From positions 1 to 37,075 of the forward strand of contig NZ_JAUJZH010000048.1 in assembly GCF_030486595.1 (NCBI RefSeq): a stretch of 37,075 bases of DNA, written 5' to 3'. This DNA is from Variovorax ginsengisoli (GTDB lineage: Bacteria; Pseudomonadota; Gammaproteobacteria; Burkholderiales; Burkholderiaceae_C). Under the pieces are notes generated by a model. That model was not told the DNA's origin and made no database searches. It saw only the letters and a program-made list of their open reading frames with translations. Both the position numbers and the translations under genes were made by a program. Shown piece by piece: positions 1-7,516 of the stretch (position 1 is the stretch's first letter; every line of letters begins with the position of its first letter).

Positions 1-111
1 AAGCTCATGCGCTACATCCGCAAGTACAACGAGCAACCCAAGTCCGTGAAGTGGAAGTACTTCGACCCAACAAGGCGAATTACTCCCGATTCAATCGTTA
101 CGGCCCACTAG
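1..111 (+). pseudogene. IS630-type transposase, C-terminal end (cut by window edge)
   Basis: Frame 1 is open from the first base to a TAG at 109-111. It encodes a short basic tail with the pattern LMRYIRKYN...VKWKYFDPTRRI, which I recognise as the usual C-terminus of IS630/Tc1-mariner-like transposases. The catalytic DDE region would lie to the left of the window, so I cannot say whether the gene is intact. No terminal inverted repeat could be identified between its stop and the next gene. Confidence 0.6.
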
Positions 112-188
112 GTGGCCGCAGGGATGGCGCGGGGCGGGTGCTCTTTCCAAAATTGGCCTGTCGCGATGCTGCCGCGAAGGAGATTCAT

Positions 189-602
189 ATGCGCCTCATG
201 TCTTCGGTCCTCGGTACCGCCGCTGTTGTGCTCTCCGCCATGGCGACGCCCCTGCCGGCCCAGAACCTGCCCGCCATTCCAGCGCCGCAGACGCAAGGCT
301 CTGCAACCTTCAGCTGCGGCGGCATCGGGGAGGCTTCTTCCAAGGCGATGCTCGCCGCCCGGAAGGACTATCCCCTGTCCTTGCTGTTCGCCACCGCCAG
401 CGGTGAGTACATGGCTTCGGTCAACCTCGCGATCAAGGATGCCAAGGGCGTCAGCGTGCTGACGGTTCCCTCGACCGGGCCGATCTGCCTGATCAAGCTG
501 CCCGACGGAAGCTATACCGTGGAGGCCCAGGCCATGGGCAAGGCCAAATCGCAGGGCGTGGCGGTCGGTGGCGGCCCGAAAGCGATCGACTTCAGCTTTT
601 AA
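189..602 (+). CDS. small exported protein, carboxypeptidase-regulatory-like fold suspected
   Basis: The protein has 137 residues. The ATG at 189 is preferred over the longer frame from 51 because AAGGAG (177-182) lies just upstream and the protein then opens with a clean signal peptide (MRLMSSVLGTAAVVLSA, cleavage near PLPAQ, about residue 25). The mature part has two cysteines (in SCGG and PICL) and a C-terminal half with a beta-sandwich flavour (LPDGSYTVEAQ), reminiscent of small CarboxypepD_reg-like domains that hold or line periplasmic structures. No catalytic motif is visible. It converges on the response regulator gene with only about 20 bp between the stops. Export is well supported; function is unknown. 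Confidence 0.65.
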   Translation: MRLMSSVLGTAAVVLSAMATPLPAQNLPAIPAPQTQGSATFSCGGIGEASSKAMLAARKDYPLSLLFATASGEYMASVNLAIKDAKGVSVLTVPSTGPICLIKLPDGSYTVEAQAMGKAKSQGVAVGGGPKAIDFSF

Positions 603-605
603 GTG

Positions 606-623
606 GGCGCTCTCGCGAGCGCC
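606..623. terminator. bidirectional stem-loop between convergent genes
   Basis: GGCGCTC (606-612) and GAGCGCC (617-623) form a perfect 7-bp GC stem with a TCGC loop. It sits exactly between the stop of the exported protein (602) and the stop of the response regulator (623-625). There is no T-run on either side, so a role as a classic intrinsic terminator is uncertain. Confidence 0.4.
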
Positions 624-1237
624 TATTCGGGCGGAAGCTCGATATTCATTCGCAGCAGCTCGGTGATTGAGCCGACATCGAGCTTCTCGAGCAGACGGCT
701 GCGATGCTGCTCGACGGTGCGATGGCTGATCGTGAGTTCCTTGGCGATGATCTTGCTCGGCAAGCCCTTGAGTGCCAGCGACAACACTTCGCGCTCGCGA
801 TCGGTCAGGCCGGCGATCCGCTTGGCCAGGCCCTGGTGCGTCTCAGTCTCTGGTGCCTCCCGGATGGCGGCATCGCGCCGCAGGGCCTCGTCGATGGCAT
901 CGAGCAGTTGTTGCTCGCGGTAGGGCTTCTGCACGAAGTCGACGGCTCCGTCCTTCACCGCCTTGACCGCCATCGCGATGTCGCCATGACCGCTGATGAA
1001 AACGATCGGGATGCGCGCGCCGATGGCGGCCAGGCGCTGCTGCAGTGCGAGTCCGCTCATGACAGCCATGCGCACATCGAGCACCAGGCAGCCCGGCCGT
1101 GCCGGATCGAAGCTTTCGATGAAGGCCAGCGCCGAGCTGTGGACCTCCGTCGCAAGGCCAATCGAGCTCACCAGTTCGCGCACCGAGTCGCGATAGGCCT
1201 CGTCGTCGTCAATGATGAATATTGTGGGTACGGTCAT
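623..1237 (-). CDS. FixJ/TodT-type response regulator (receiver + LuxR helix-turn-helix)
   Basis: The protein has 204 residues. A receiver domain spans about 4-120, with the acidic pocket at D10-D12, phospho-acceptor D54 in LVLDVRM, S82 in FISGHGD and K104 in VQKPY. A LuxR/NarL-type DNA-binding domain follows at about 137-196 (LTDREREVLSLALKG, SHRTVEQHRSRLLEK). This is the FixJ/TodT/StyR layout: phosphorylation by the partner kinase would release the HTH for transcription activation. The ATG at 1237 was chosen because the longer frame adds 29 residues that precede the receiver fold and overlap the kinase gene. It lies 10 bp behind the histidine kinase, so the two are almost certainly co-transcribed. 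One oddity: the usual RMPGMSG loop after D54 reads RMAVMSG, lacking the conserved proline and glycine. Confidence 0.9.
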   Translation of the reverse strand: MTVPTIFIIDDDEAYRDSVRELVSSIGLATEVHSSALAFIESFDPARPGCLVLDVRMAVMSGLALQQRLAAIGARIPIVFISGHGDIAMAVKAVKDGAVDFVQKPYREQQLLDAIDEALRRDAAIREAPETETHQGLAKRIAGLTDREREVLSLALKGLPSKIIAKELTISHRTVEQHRSRLLEKLDVGSITELLRMNIELPPE

Positions 1238-1247
1238 TGGAGTGAGT

Positions 1248-3083
1248 CTATGGAAGCTGCGGGAGCGTGAAGCTGAAGATGGCGCCCCCGCCGGGATTGT
1301 GCGAGGCCCAAAGCTTGCCGCCATGGGCCTCGATCAGCTTGCGGCAAATCGCCAAGCCCACGCCGAGACCGCTCGACTTGGTTGAGTAGAAGGACTCGAA
1401 GATCCGCTCCAAGTCGCCCTCGGTGATCCCGACGCCGCGGTCGGCAACGTCCACCCGTACCTCGTCGCGTTCGCCGGCCCGGATCGCGACCGCGACCGCG
1501 ATCTCTCGCGCACCGCCCAGAGGGGCGAGCTCGATTGCCTCCATCGCATTGCGCATCAGGTTCAGCAGCACCTGCTGCACATGGATCTCATCGACGACCA
1601 CCGTGGGCCCTGGGCTCGCAGGCGGAAGCTCAATGCGGATGTCACGCAGGTCGCAGTCCATCTTGACCATGCCGACGCATTCGCGCACCGCCCGCTCGAT
1701 GCGGATGGGCTTCGGGTCGAGTTCGTGGCGCTTCGCCATGCTGCGCATGCGAGTCACCACGTCGCCGGCGCGCGTGGACTGGCCGATCACCTTGTCGAGC
1801 AATTCTGCGACCTTGGGCATGTCGGGCGACGCCTCGCTCGCGCGGCGTCGCGCGGCGATCGCGTAGTTCTCGATCGCGCCGAGCGGCTGTGTGATCTCGT
1901 GGGCCAGTGCGACCGACATCTCTCCAGCCGTATGGACCCGCACCAGATGCGCCAGGCGCTCTCGCCAGTGGGACGCCTCGACTTCCGCAGCGAGCCGGCG
2001 GCGCTCGGCAGACTCGCGTGCATGGAGGCTGCCGAGCACGTCGGCCAGCAGCCGGACACCCGGCAGCAAGGCGTCGGCCCAGGTGTGATGGCGTGCGACC
2101 GTCGTCATGAGGAGGGCGCTCGCCTGTTCACCCTCGACCGGCACCATGAACAACGAGCGGATCCCCAGCGCGCGCAAGGTGTTGACGTCAACATGGGCCG
2201 CGGATAGAAGCTCATCGAGTGTGGACAGCCGGACCACGTCGCGGTCCGCCATGCGGCGTGCCAGCCAGGGCAGGTTGTACGCGGGAGGGTCCGGTTGGAC
2301 CGATAGGCCCTCCGCGGACCAGCGTTGGATCGGTTCGTAGCGCCCGTCGCGACTGGTATCCCGCCACAGCGCCACTTGGTCGGCGCCGACGAATTCACCG
2401 ATCGTACGCAGAGCGTGGCAGATGACCTGGCCCTGTTCGTCGGGCCGCGTCAGCACCAGGGAAGCCAGGATGCTGCTGGCCAGCCGCTCGAAGCCGATCG
2501 CCCGTTCCACTTCTTCCTCGGCACGTTGGCGCGCCAAGGCACTGCCGAAAATCTCCGCCAGCAGCCGCATCCGGCCCAGCAGCTCGTCGGTCCATTCGCG
2601 CTCGACCCGGATGGAGCCGAAATTGAGCGTGCCGTGCAGATGCCCGGCCACCATGATCGGCACCATGACGTGGGACTTCAGGCCTACGCGCCGCCAGCTC
2701 GCCTTGTCGACGCTGGCCTCTGGCGGCAGATCGTCGAGGCGCGAAAACGCGACCAGTCGGTTCGCGATCGCCATCGAAAGCGCCCACGGGTTCGCATCGC
2801 GGGCCACCAGCAACCGTTGTACTGGCGCGACACCCTCGACGGCATGGGCATGCGTGACCTGGGCGCAGCCGGTCTGCGTGCGGATCCGGATCAGCGCGGA
2901 TCGATCGATGTTCAGCGCCTCCACGATTCGAACCAGGCCATCGTCGATGGCTCGGTCGAGTTCTTTCATCGGTATCGAACCGAATGTAGTGGACAGTTTC
3001 GACAGCAGGCGTTCGAAACGCAGCAGGTCGTCCAGGTCGAAAGGTGGCGGGCGAGGTCCGGGTGGAGCCAGCCGGGTCGTCAT
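1248..3083 (-). CDS. cytosolic GAF-GAF sensor histidine kinase
   Basis: The protein has 611 residues and no transmembrane segment or signal peptide, so it should sense a cytoplasmic cue. Two GAF-like sensory domains cover about 40-190 and 205-355. A coiled linker leads to a HisKA dimerisation domain with H395 in LAHEITQPLG (the FixL/DctB class of H-box). The HATPase domain carries an N-box (NLMRNAMEA), G1 (DRGVGI) and G2 (GLGVGLAI). It phosphorylates the adjacent FixJ-type regulator. Kinases of this layout often control oxidation pathways and respiratory chains in Burkholderiales, and the neighbouring cytochrome c and stand-alone receiver would fit that, but the signal and target genes cannot be read from the sequence. 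Confidence 0.9.
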   Translation of the reverse strand: MTTRLAPPGPRPPPFDLDDLLRFERLLSKLSTTFGSIPMKELDRAIDDGLVRIVEALNIDRSALIRIRTQTGCAQVTHAHAVEGVAPVQRLLVARDANPWALSMAIANRLVAFSRLDDLPPEASVDKASWRRVGLKSHVMVPIMVAGHLHGTLNFGSIRVEREWTDELLGRMRLLAEIFGSALARQRAEEEVERAIGFERLASSILASLVLTRPDEQGQVICHALRTIGEFVGADQVALWRDTSRDGRYEPIQRWSAEGLSVQPDPPAYNLPWLARRMADRDVVRLSTLDELLSAAHVDVNTLRALGIRSLFMVPVEGEQASALLMTTVARHHTWADALLPGVRLLADVLGSLHARESAERRRLAAEVEASHWRERLAHLVRVHTAGEMSVALAHEITQPLGAIENYAIAARRRASEASPDMPKVAELLDKVIGQSTRAGDVVTRMRSMAKRHELDPKPIRIERAVRECVGMVKMDCDLRDIRIELPPASPGPTVVVDEIHVQQVLLNLMRNAMEAIELAPLGGAREIAVAVAIRAGERDEVRVDVADRGVGITEGDLERIFESFYSTKSSGLGVGLAICRKLIEAHGGKLWASHNPGGGAIFSFTLPQLP

Positions 3084-3598
3084 GCGTCAACCGCTGCGAA
3101 ATCGCGCGGCCCGAGGTGTCGCGGTGCGACCCGACCACCTTCTTGCGAAGAGAGACGCGGGATCCGGCCTGGGCGACGCACAACGCGTGCGAGCGGCAGC
3201 TTCTTCCATGTGATGTGTTTCATCGTGATCCTCCGTCCTTGCCGCCGTTTCGATGAACGGTCAGTGCGAGGCGCTCCTCGGCGTTGGGTCAACCTTGCCC
3301 GCTTCTTGCTCTTGCTTCTTGGTGTCGACGGGCGGTGCCAGCGCTGCGCCTTCCGCATGATCGCCACATGCGACGCGCGCTGTCAATCTGATGTCCAGGG
3401 GGCCGCACGAAGGGGACCGACCCGAATGGAGGAGGCGGCGCACCTCCGCACGACCGAACTGCCGCGCGGGGCTATTCGTATTGCACCTTGCTGCAACACG
3501 CATTGCACTAAGGTGCAATATCGCGATGCATGCTTCGCGTGGAAGATGGAACAAATGGCCTTGTTGCGGTCGCATCCCGGACGCAATCTCTTTTGTCG
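3084..3598. other. intergenic control region without a convincing gene
   Basis: This lies between the start of the kinase (minus) and the small unknown protein (plus). I see no ORF with protein-like composition. The notable content is the nested dyad at 3479-3520. Confidence 0.5.
3479..3520. promoter_or_regulatory. nested 42-bp dyad with TTGCA half-sites
   Basis: Outer arms TATTGCACCTT (3479-3489) and AAGGTGCAATA (3510-3520) are perfect complements over 11 bp. Inner arms TGCAA (3492-3496) and TTGCA (3503-3507) pair about the same centre (3499.5). The shared centre and repeated TTGCA/TGCAA words look like a multi-site operator for a dimeric or tetrameric regulator, or less likely a structured RNA. 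The half-sites resemble NtrC boxes but the spacing does not fit. Which of the two divergent genes it serves is unknown. Confidence 0.5.
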
Positions 3599-3898
3599 AT
3601 GGCATCCGTGAGGCTCTTGGAAGCGTTGGAAGACCTGGCCGCCTACCTGCGGGTGGCGGCCCGTTGCGCGCCCTCTGAGTTCCCGCCATGGAGCGATGCG
3701 CCCGAGATCCACTTTGCGGAAATCGCGAGACTGTGGTCCGAAATCCGGCCCTCGTTGCGACACGATCTGGCGGTCGTCAACGACGTCGGCGAACGCCTCG
3801 GCGCGATGCTGTCGGCGTTCGAGGCCGGCGATGCTGCCAGGGCACGCGAAATCGCCGAGGCCCTGTCTGGCGTGGATCTAGCGGGGCTGCGATATTAA
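3599..3898 (+). CDS. small protein of unknown function
   Basis: The frame is open from ATG 3530 (122 residues) and from ATG 3599 (99 residues). The shorter form begins MASVRLLEALEDLAAYLRVAAR, where helical, protein-like composition starts, but neither start has a clear ribosome-binding site. The product is predicted to be an all-helical acidic protein with repeated AEIARLW and AAREIAEALSG elements, with no signal peptide or membrane helix. I recognise no family. It converges on the cytochrome c gene. Its reality rests on codon composition and length only. Confidence 0.45.
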   Translation: MASVRLLEALEDLAAYLRVAARCAPSEFPPWSDAPEIHFAEIARLWSEIRPSLRHDLAVVNDVGERLGAMLSAFEAGDAARAREIAEALSGVDLAGLRY

Positions 3899-3950
3899 GA
3901 ATTGTCCGCGCGGCGGCTGTGGCGATCGATCGGTCGGCGGTCGGAATCTC

Positions 3951-4286
3951 TCACTTCTGGCTGAGGATCCACGTGGCGAGGGTGCGGGCGTCCGCCTCGG
4001 AAACCTGCGGATTCGCAGGCATCGGCACCGGCCCCCAGACGCCCGAGCTGCCTTTTTGAATGACCGTGACCAAGGCATCCACCGCTTTGGGGTTGTCGCC
4101 CCCGTATTTGGCAGCGATCGCATCGAAGGAGGGACCCACCAGCTTTTGGGTCTGGGAATGACAGGACATGCAGGCGAACTTGGTCGCCAGGGCCAGTTCC
4201 GCAGGCCCCGCCTGAGCGGGCGCGGGCCGCAGACCGCCGGTCAGGGCCAACGACATGGCGATCGCAAGGGCGAGTCCGTGATTCAT
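3951..4286 (-). CDS. periplasmic class I c-type cytochrome (c551/c552-like)
   Basis: The protein has 111 residues. It has an N-terminal signal peptide (cleavage near AQAG, about residue 26) and one haem-attachment site, CMSCH, with C39, C42 and H43. M89 in VPMPAN is the likely distal ligand, and the GVWGPVPMP stretch with C-terminal LATWIL is typical of cytochrome c551/c552. It would shuttle electrons in the periplasm to a terminal oxidase. The start is fixed by a textbook Shine-Dalgarno, AAGGAGGTGA (minus strand, 4290-4299), implying strong translation. It stands alone on the minus strand. A partner dehydrogenase is not obvious nearby; the GMC alcohol dehydrogenase 3 kb away is only a conceivable donor. 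Confidence 0.92.
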   Translation of the reverse strand: MNHGLALAIAMSLALTGGLRPAPAQAGPAELALATKFACMSCHSQTQKLVGPSFDAIAAKYGGDNPKAVDALVTVIQKGSSGVWGPVPMPANPQVSEADARTLATWILSQK

Positions 4287-4654
4287 GTCTCACCTCCTTG
4301 GTGTGATAAGGCGCTCTTTCCGGTGGCGAACTACGGGGCTATTGGATCGCGAATTCGCCGCCGTTGCTGCATGTCCGTCCACGTACGTGCATTTGGGTGG
4401 CCGCCGGGATTGACCGTCCAGAGGGGACAGGCAGGCGGACGATTCGCCAGTTCGATCGAGGCCGGCGATCGCGCAGGTCGCGCAGGTCGCGCCGATGTTA
4501 TCGACGCGCCAGGCCGGAAATCGGCCTGCGCTTACGTACGTGGCCCTGCGTGCTCGCCGGGATGGTCGCGCCGCCCGGATGGCGGCAGCATCGGTCATTG
4601 GCTCGGGGCCGTCCTGGAACCGGCACCCTTCATGCCTCGGGAGACGCCGAAGCT
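4287..4654. other. divergent intergenic region, cytochrome c / receiver protein
   Basis: No gene is supported here. It carries two copies of the perfect palindrome ACGTACGT (4381-4388, flanked to give CACGTACGTG at 4380-4389, and 4534-4541) and a 9-bp tandem repeat of CGCGCAGGT near 4470-4490. Confidence 0.45.
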
Positions 4655-5020
4655 ATGTCCACCACCGTCCACGTCCTCGGTTTCACGCGGGATGAGCGCG
4701 CATGGATCGAATCGGCGCTTGGACGGATCGCCAATATTGAGTTCGTGGACGACAGCGAGGCCTTTCTCGACCGGCCACCCAGCGGTCAGGGCCAGTGCTT
4801 GCTCGCGTCGGCCGACGTCGACGAGGCCGCGACGCTGAGGCTCGTGCGCGCCTTGAGGCAACGCGGCTTGGCACTGCCCGTGATCGTCGTGGGACCGCAC
4901 TCCGCGTTTCGCACCGCCGTGGACATCGCGCGGCTGGAGGCGACGGATTTTCTGGAGCGGCCGGTCAGCGTCCGCGAGCTGCGCGCCGCGGTGCGACGCA
5001 TGCGATCGGACGCCGGTTAG
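4655..5020 (+). CDS. stand-alone degenerate receiver (pseudo-response-regulator) protein
   Basis: The protein has 121 residues. The ATG at 4655 is preferred because the longer frame from 4364 adds Arg-rich, non-protein-like sequence. The fold pattern is that of a CheY-like receiver: VHVLGF strand, helix, CLLASAD strand, LPVIVVG strand, DFLERPVS before the last helix. Key residues are altered: the N-terminal acidic pair is absent (GFTRDE instead of a DD motif), the Asp normally ending strand 3 is not in the expected place, and the conserved Lys-Pro is Arg-Pro (ERPV). It therefore probably does not undergo standard phosphotransfer and may act as a decoy or scaffold. Proximity to the FixJ-type system suggests, but does not prove, a link. 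Confidence 0.7.
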   Translation: MSTTVHVLGFTRDERAWIESALGRIANIEFVDDSEAFLDRPPSGQGQCLLASADVDEAATLRLVRALRQRGLALPVIVVGPHSAFRTAVDIARLEATDFLERPVSVRELRAAVRRMRSDAG

Positions 5021-5629
5021 CTCGTCACCGTGCAGCCGTCAGCGGCCCGAAAGCCTGAGGCCTTGACGATAGGCGCCTAACGCGCACTAGCCGGAGGTGG
5101 TGGTGGAGAGTTCGTCCCGCGTGCGGCCATGTCCAATGTCATCTGTGGAGTTCGGCCAGTAGCCGCCATCCGGGTTCTGGCCCGGCATAACGGCAGGGCC
5201 AAGCGATTGTTGAGCCTGGTTGAAAGCTACGCGCTGGCCTACGAGCGGCGGTCCGTCAGCAGCGTGCTCAAGATGCCACTCGGCAACGAGTCAAACGTCG
5301 GAGGCAGGGTCAGTTTTCGGCTGGCGCCAACAATCTACGACGAACGACGCGACGTACACCGGAGCGCTGCCGGGCAGATCGCCATACCGGTTCACTGCTG
5401 TCGAGAGAGGCAGGACCTTCCACGAGTACTGGCCGTTCGAGTGTCGGGACTGCCATCTCAAGTCCCAGCGCACGCCGGCTCTCCAATGCGGCGCATTGGT
5501 CGTTGGGAGCACGAGGACGTTCTGGAGATGGTCCAAGCACGCGTGGACGGTGCGCCCGGGACTTTCAGGCTACGACACCGAACCATCGAGACGTGTTCGG
5601 TACGCTGAAGGCTTGGATTTGGGCAACGC
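5021..5629. other. gene-poor stretch, no supported feature
   Basis: Several overlapping open frames exist on both strands (for example 5129-5608 plus, 5291-5536 minus), but none has a recognisable domain, ribosome-binding site or convincing composition. It adjoins a decayed gene and is likely degraded DNA. Confidence 0.5.
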
Positions 5630-6050
5630 ACTCCTGACCAGGATCGCGCGCGGCGTCGTCATGCAGCAGTAGCATCCCGAGCCGCCAGCCGTCGCCTGCC
5701 GTTGCGTATTCCAACATTTGCCGGTCGCCTGTCGAATTGCCGAAATGACGCGAAGCGGCGCCGGCCTATCATCAAGTGAATGCCTTCAGGCTTGCCCGCG
5801 TTGTTGTCATTGAGGAGCAGTTTTGGCAGCTCGGTCAAGAAATGGTTTGCCGTCCTTGCCGTAGCCATAGGTGGTACTGCATGCGCTACCCAGCACCTGG
5901 CCCGGCGGGACGCCGTAGGTGGCGTCCGAAGATGCTCGCACGAAATCCTGGCTGCCGCCGGCGACGATATGGGTCCTGTAACCGTTGGCCCTCAGATATC
6001 TCAGCACCTCCTGCATCGGCAGGTAGGTGGGTTCGGTATATGGTCGGTTC
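5630..6050 (-). pseudogene. remnant of a HAD-superfamily phosphatase (C-terminal part, two frameshifts)
   Basis: Reading the minus strand in three successive frames recovers the C-terminal half of a HAD acid-phosphatase-like protein: YTEPTYLPMQEVLRYLRANG and GGSQDFVR in the first frame, LLLNDNNAGKPEGIHLMIG in the second (shift near 5835), and FGNSTGDRQMLEY followed by RLGMLLLHDDAAR in the third (shift near 5744). LNDNNAGKP matches HAD motif III and FGNSTGD motif IV. The N-terminal nucleophile region is missing, since the aldehyde dehydrogenase stop at 6066 follows almost at once. This is a dead gene, probably cut when the downstream operon arrived or rearranged. Confidence 0.75.
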
Positions 6051-6065
6051 CTGCGTTTTTCGTCC

Positions 6066-7514
6066 TCAGGCGCTCTTGCCAAGATAAAGGCGCATCGAAA
6101 GCCGCTGCACCAAGTTGCCGTACGGCGGGTAGAACAGGCCGATCGGAAACCATCGTTGCCGCTTGAACACGGACTTGGCATGCGAGAGTTCGCGGAAACC
6201 CTCTTCCCCGTGGTAGGTGCCCATGCCCGAGTTGCCAATGCCGCCGAACGGCAGGTCGTGCTGGAAGACATGCCAGCCCCAGTCGTTGAGCGTCACGCCG
6301 CCGGCATGGGTCTCCCGTAAAACACGACGCTGCTCGGCGGGGCTCAGGCCAAACGCGTAGAGTGACAACGGCCGATCGCCACGCCGCACCAGCGCCATGG
6401 CATCGTCCAGGCGGTCGTATTCGAGCACCGGCAGGATCGGCCCGAAGATCTCCTCCTGCATCAGCTGCATGCGGTCGTTCACACCGGTCACGACAGTCAA
6501 CGCCATCTGGCGGCCGGTGCGCGCGACGTCGCCGCACGACAGCAGGGTCGCTCCCTTGGCCCGGGCATCGTCGAGCAACTGGCGCAGCCGCGCCGCGTGA
6601 CGCTCGGTGACGATGCTGGTGTACTCGGGGTTGCCGCCGACGCTCGGGTACAGCTTGCCGAACGCCTCGCGCACCGCGGCGGCGAACTCGTTCGAGCTGC
6701 CGCGCGGCACCAGCGCGTAGTCGGGTGCGACGCAGATCTGGCCGGCATTGAAAGCCTTGCCGTGCGCGATGCGCAGCGCCGCGTCCCGCAAGTCGGCATC
6801 CGGGCCGACGATGGCCGGCGACTTCCCTCCGAGCTCGAGCGTCACCGGCGTCAGGTTGTCGGCCGCCGCACGCATGACCTCACGGCCCACCCGTGGCGAT
6901 CCCGTGAAGACCAGGTGATTGAAGGGCAGCGCATTGAAAGCCTGCGCGGCTTCGACCGCGCCGCCGAATACCGCCACCTCGTCTTCGGCAAAGCACCCGC
7001 TCAGCATCGTTCGCAACAGCGCGGTGGTCCGTGGCGTGAACTCCGAGACCTTGACCATCGCCCGGTTGCCTGCAGCCAGCGCCGCAATCAGCGGGCCGAT
7101 GGTCAGGTACAGCGGGAAATTCCAGGTGCCGATGATGCCCACCACGCCCTTGGGCTGGTATTCGACCCAGGCGCTGTTGGTGAGGAACAGCATCTCGGTG
7201 CTGCGCCGGCGTGGCTTCATCCAGCTGCGCATGTGCGACAAGGCATGCCGTGCCTCCAGGATCGGGCCCATGACCTCGACCAGCTTGGTTTCGGCACCGG
7301 CGCGGACGCCGAAGTCATCGTTCACCGCAGCGACGATTTCGTTCTGATAGCGGCGCAGCGCATCGATCAGCCGGCGCAGCTTGGCCTTGCGCGCCGCGAG
7401 ATCGGGGTATGGGGCAGCCGCGAAAGCATTGCGCTGCATGTCGAACAGGCGATGCATGCGCTCGATCTCCGCCGCATCGGCGTGGAGGGAGATGGGGGTC
7501 AGGACAGCACTCAT
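6066..7514 (-). CDS. aldehyde dehydrogenase, coniferyl-aldehyde-dehydrogenase type
   Basis: The protein has 482 residues from ATG 7514; a TTG two codons upstream is also possible. It is an NAD(P)-dependent ALDH oxidising an aldehyde to its acid. It has catalytic C261 in GQICVAPDY, general base E227 in LELGGKSP, TWNFPLYL and FTGSPRVG of the Rossmann cofactor fold, and EEIFGPILPV and PFGGIGNSGMG near the C-terminus. Length and motifs match the CalB/coniferyl aldehyde dehydrogenase family (class 3-like), whose members also take long-chain aliphatic aldehydes. Its ATG overlaps the preceding GMC gene's stop region, so translation is coupled. In this operon the natural role is probably fatty aldehyde to fatty acid. 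The family assignment is firm; the substrate is inferred from neighbours. Confidence 0.92.
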   Translation of the reverse strand: MSAVLTPISLHADAAEIERMHRLFDMQRNAFAAAPYPDLAARKAKLRRLIDALRRYQNEIVAAVNDDFGVRAGAETKLVEVMGPILEARHALSHMRSWMKPRRRSTEMLFLTNSAWVEYQPKGVVGIIGTWNFPLYLTIGPLIAALAAGNRAMVKVSEFTPRTTALLRTMLSGCFAEDEVAVFGGAVEAAQAFNALPFNHLVFTGSPRVGREVMRAAADNLTPVTLELGGKSPAIVGPDADLRDAALRIAHGKAFNAGQICVAPDYALVPRGSSNEFAAAVREAFGKLYPSVGGNPEYTSIVTERHAARLRQLLDDARAKGATLLSCGDVARTGRQMALTVVTGVNDRMQLMQEEIFGPILPVLEYDRLDDAMALVRRGDRPLSLYAFGLSPAEQRRVLRETHAGGVTLNDWGWHVFQHDLPFGGIGNSGMGTYHGEEGFRELSHAKSVFKRQRWFPIGLFYPPYGNLVQRLSMRLYLGKSA

Positions 7515-7516
7515 GG

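Noticed and set aside
3479..3520. NtrC binding site
   Set aside because: TGCACC/GGTGCA half-sites look right but their separation (24 bp) is far from the NtrC spacing, and the inner TTGCA pair (TTGCACTAAGGTGCAA) is too short.
2325..3611. Long plus-strand frame (428 codons) opposite the sensor kinase
   Set aside because: It is the antisense shadow of a well-supported GAF-GAF kinase in high-GC DNA; no domain or start site.
5129..5672. Two overlapping plus-strand frames of about 150 codons
   Set aside because: No ribosome-binding site, no domain, mixed composition; not supported as genes.
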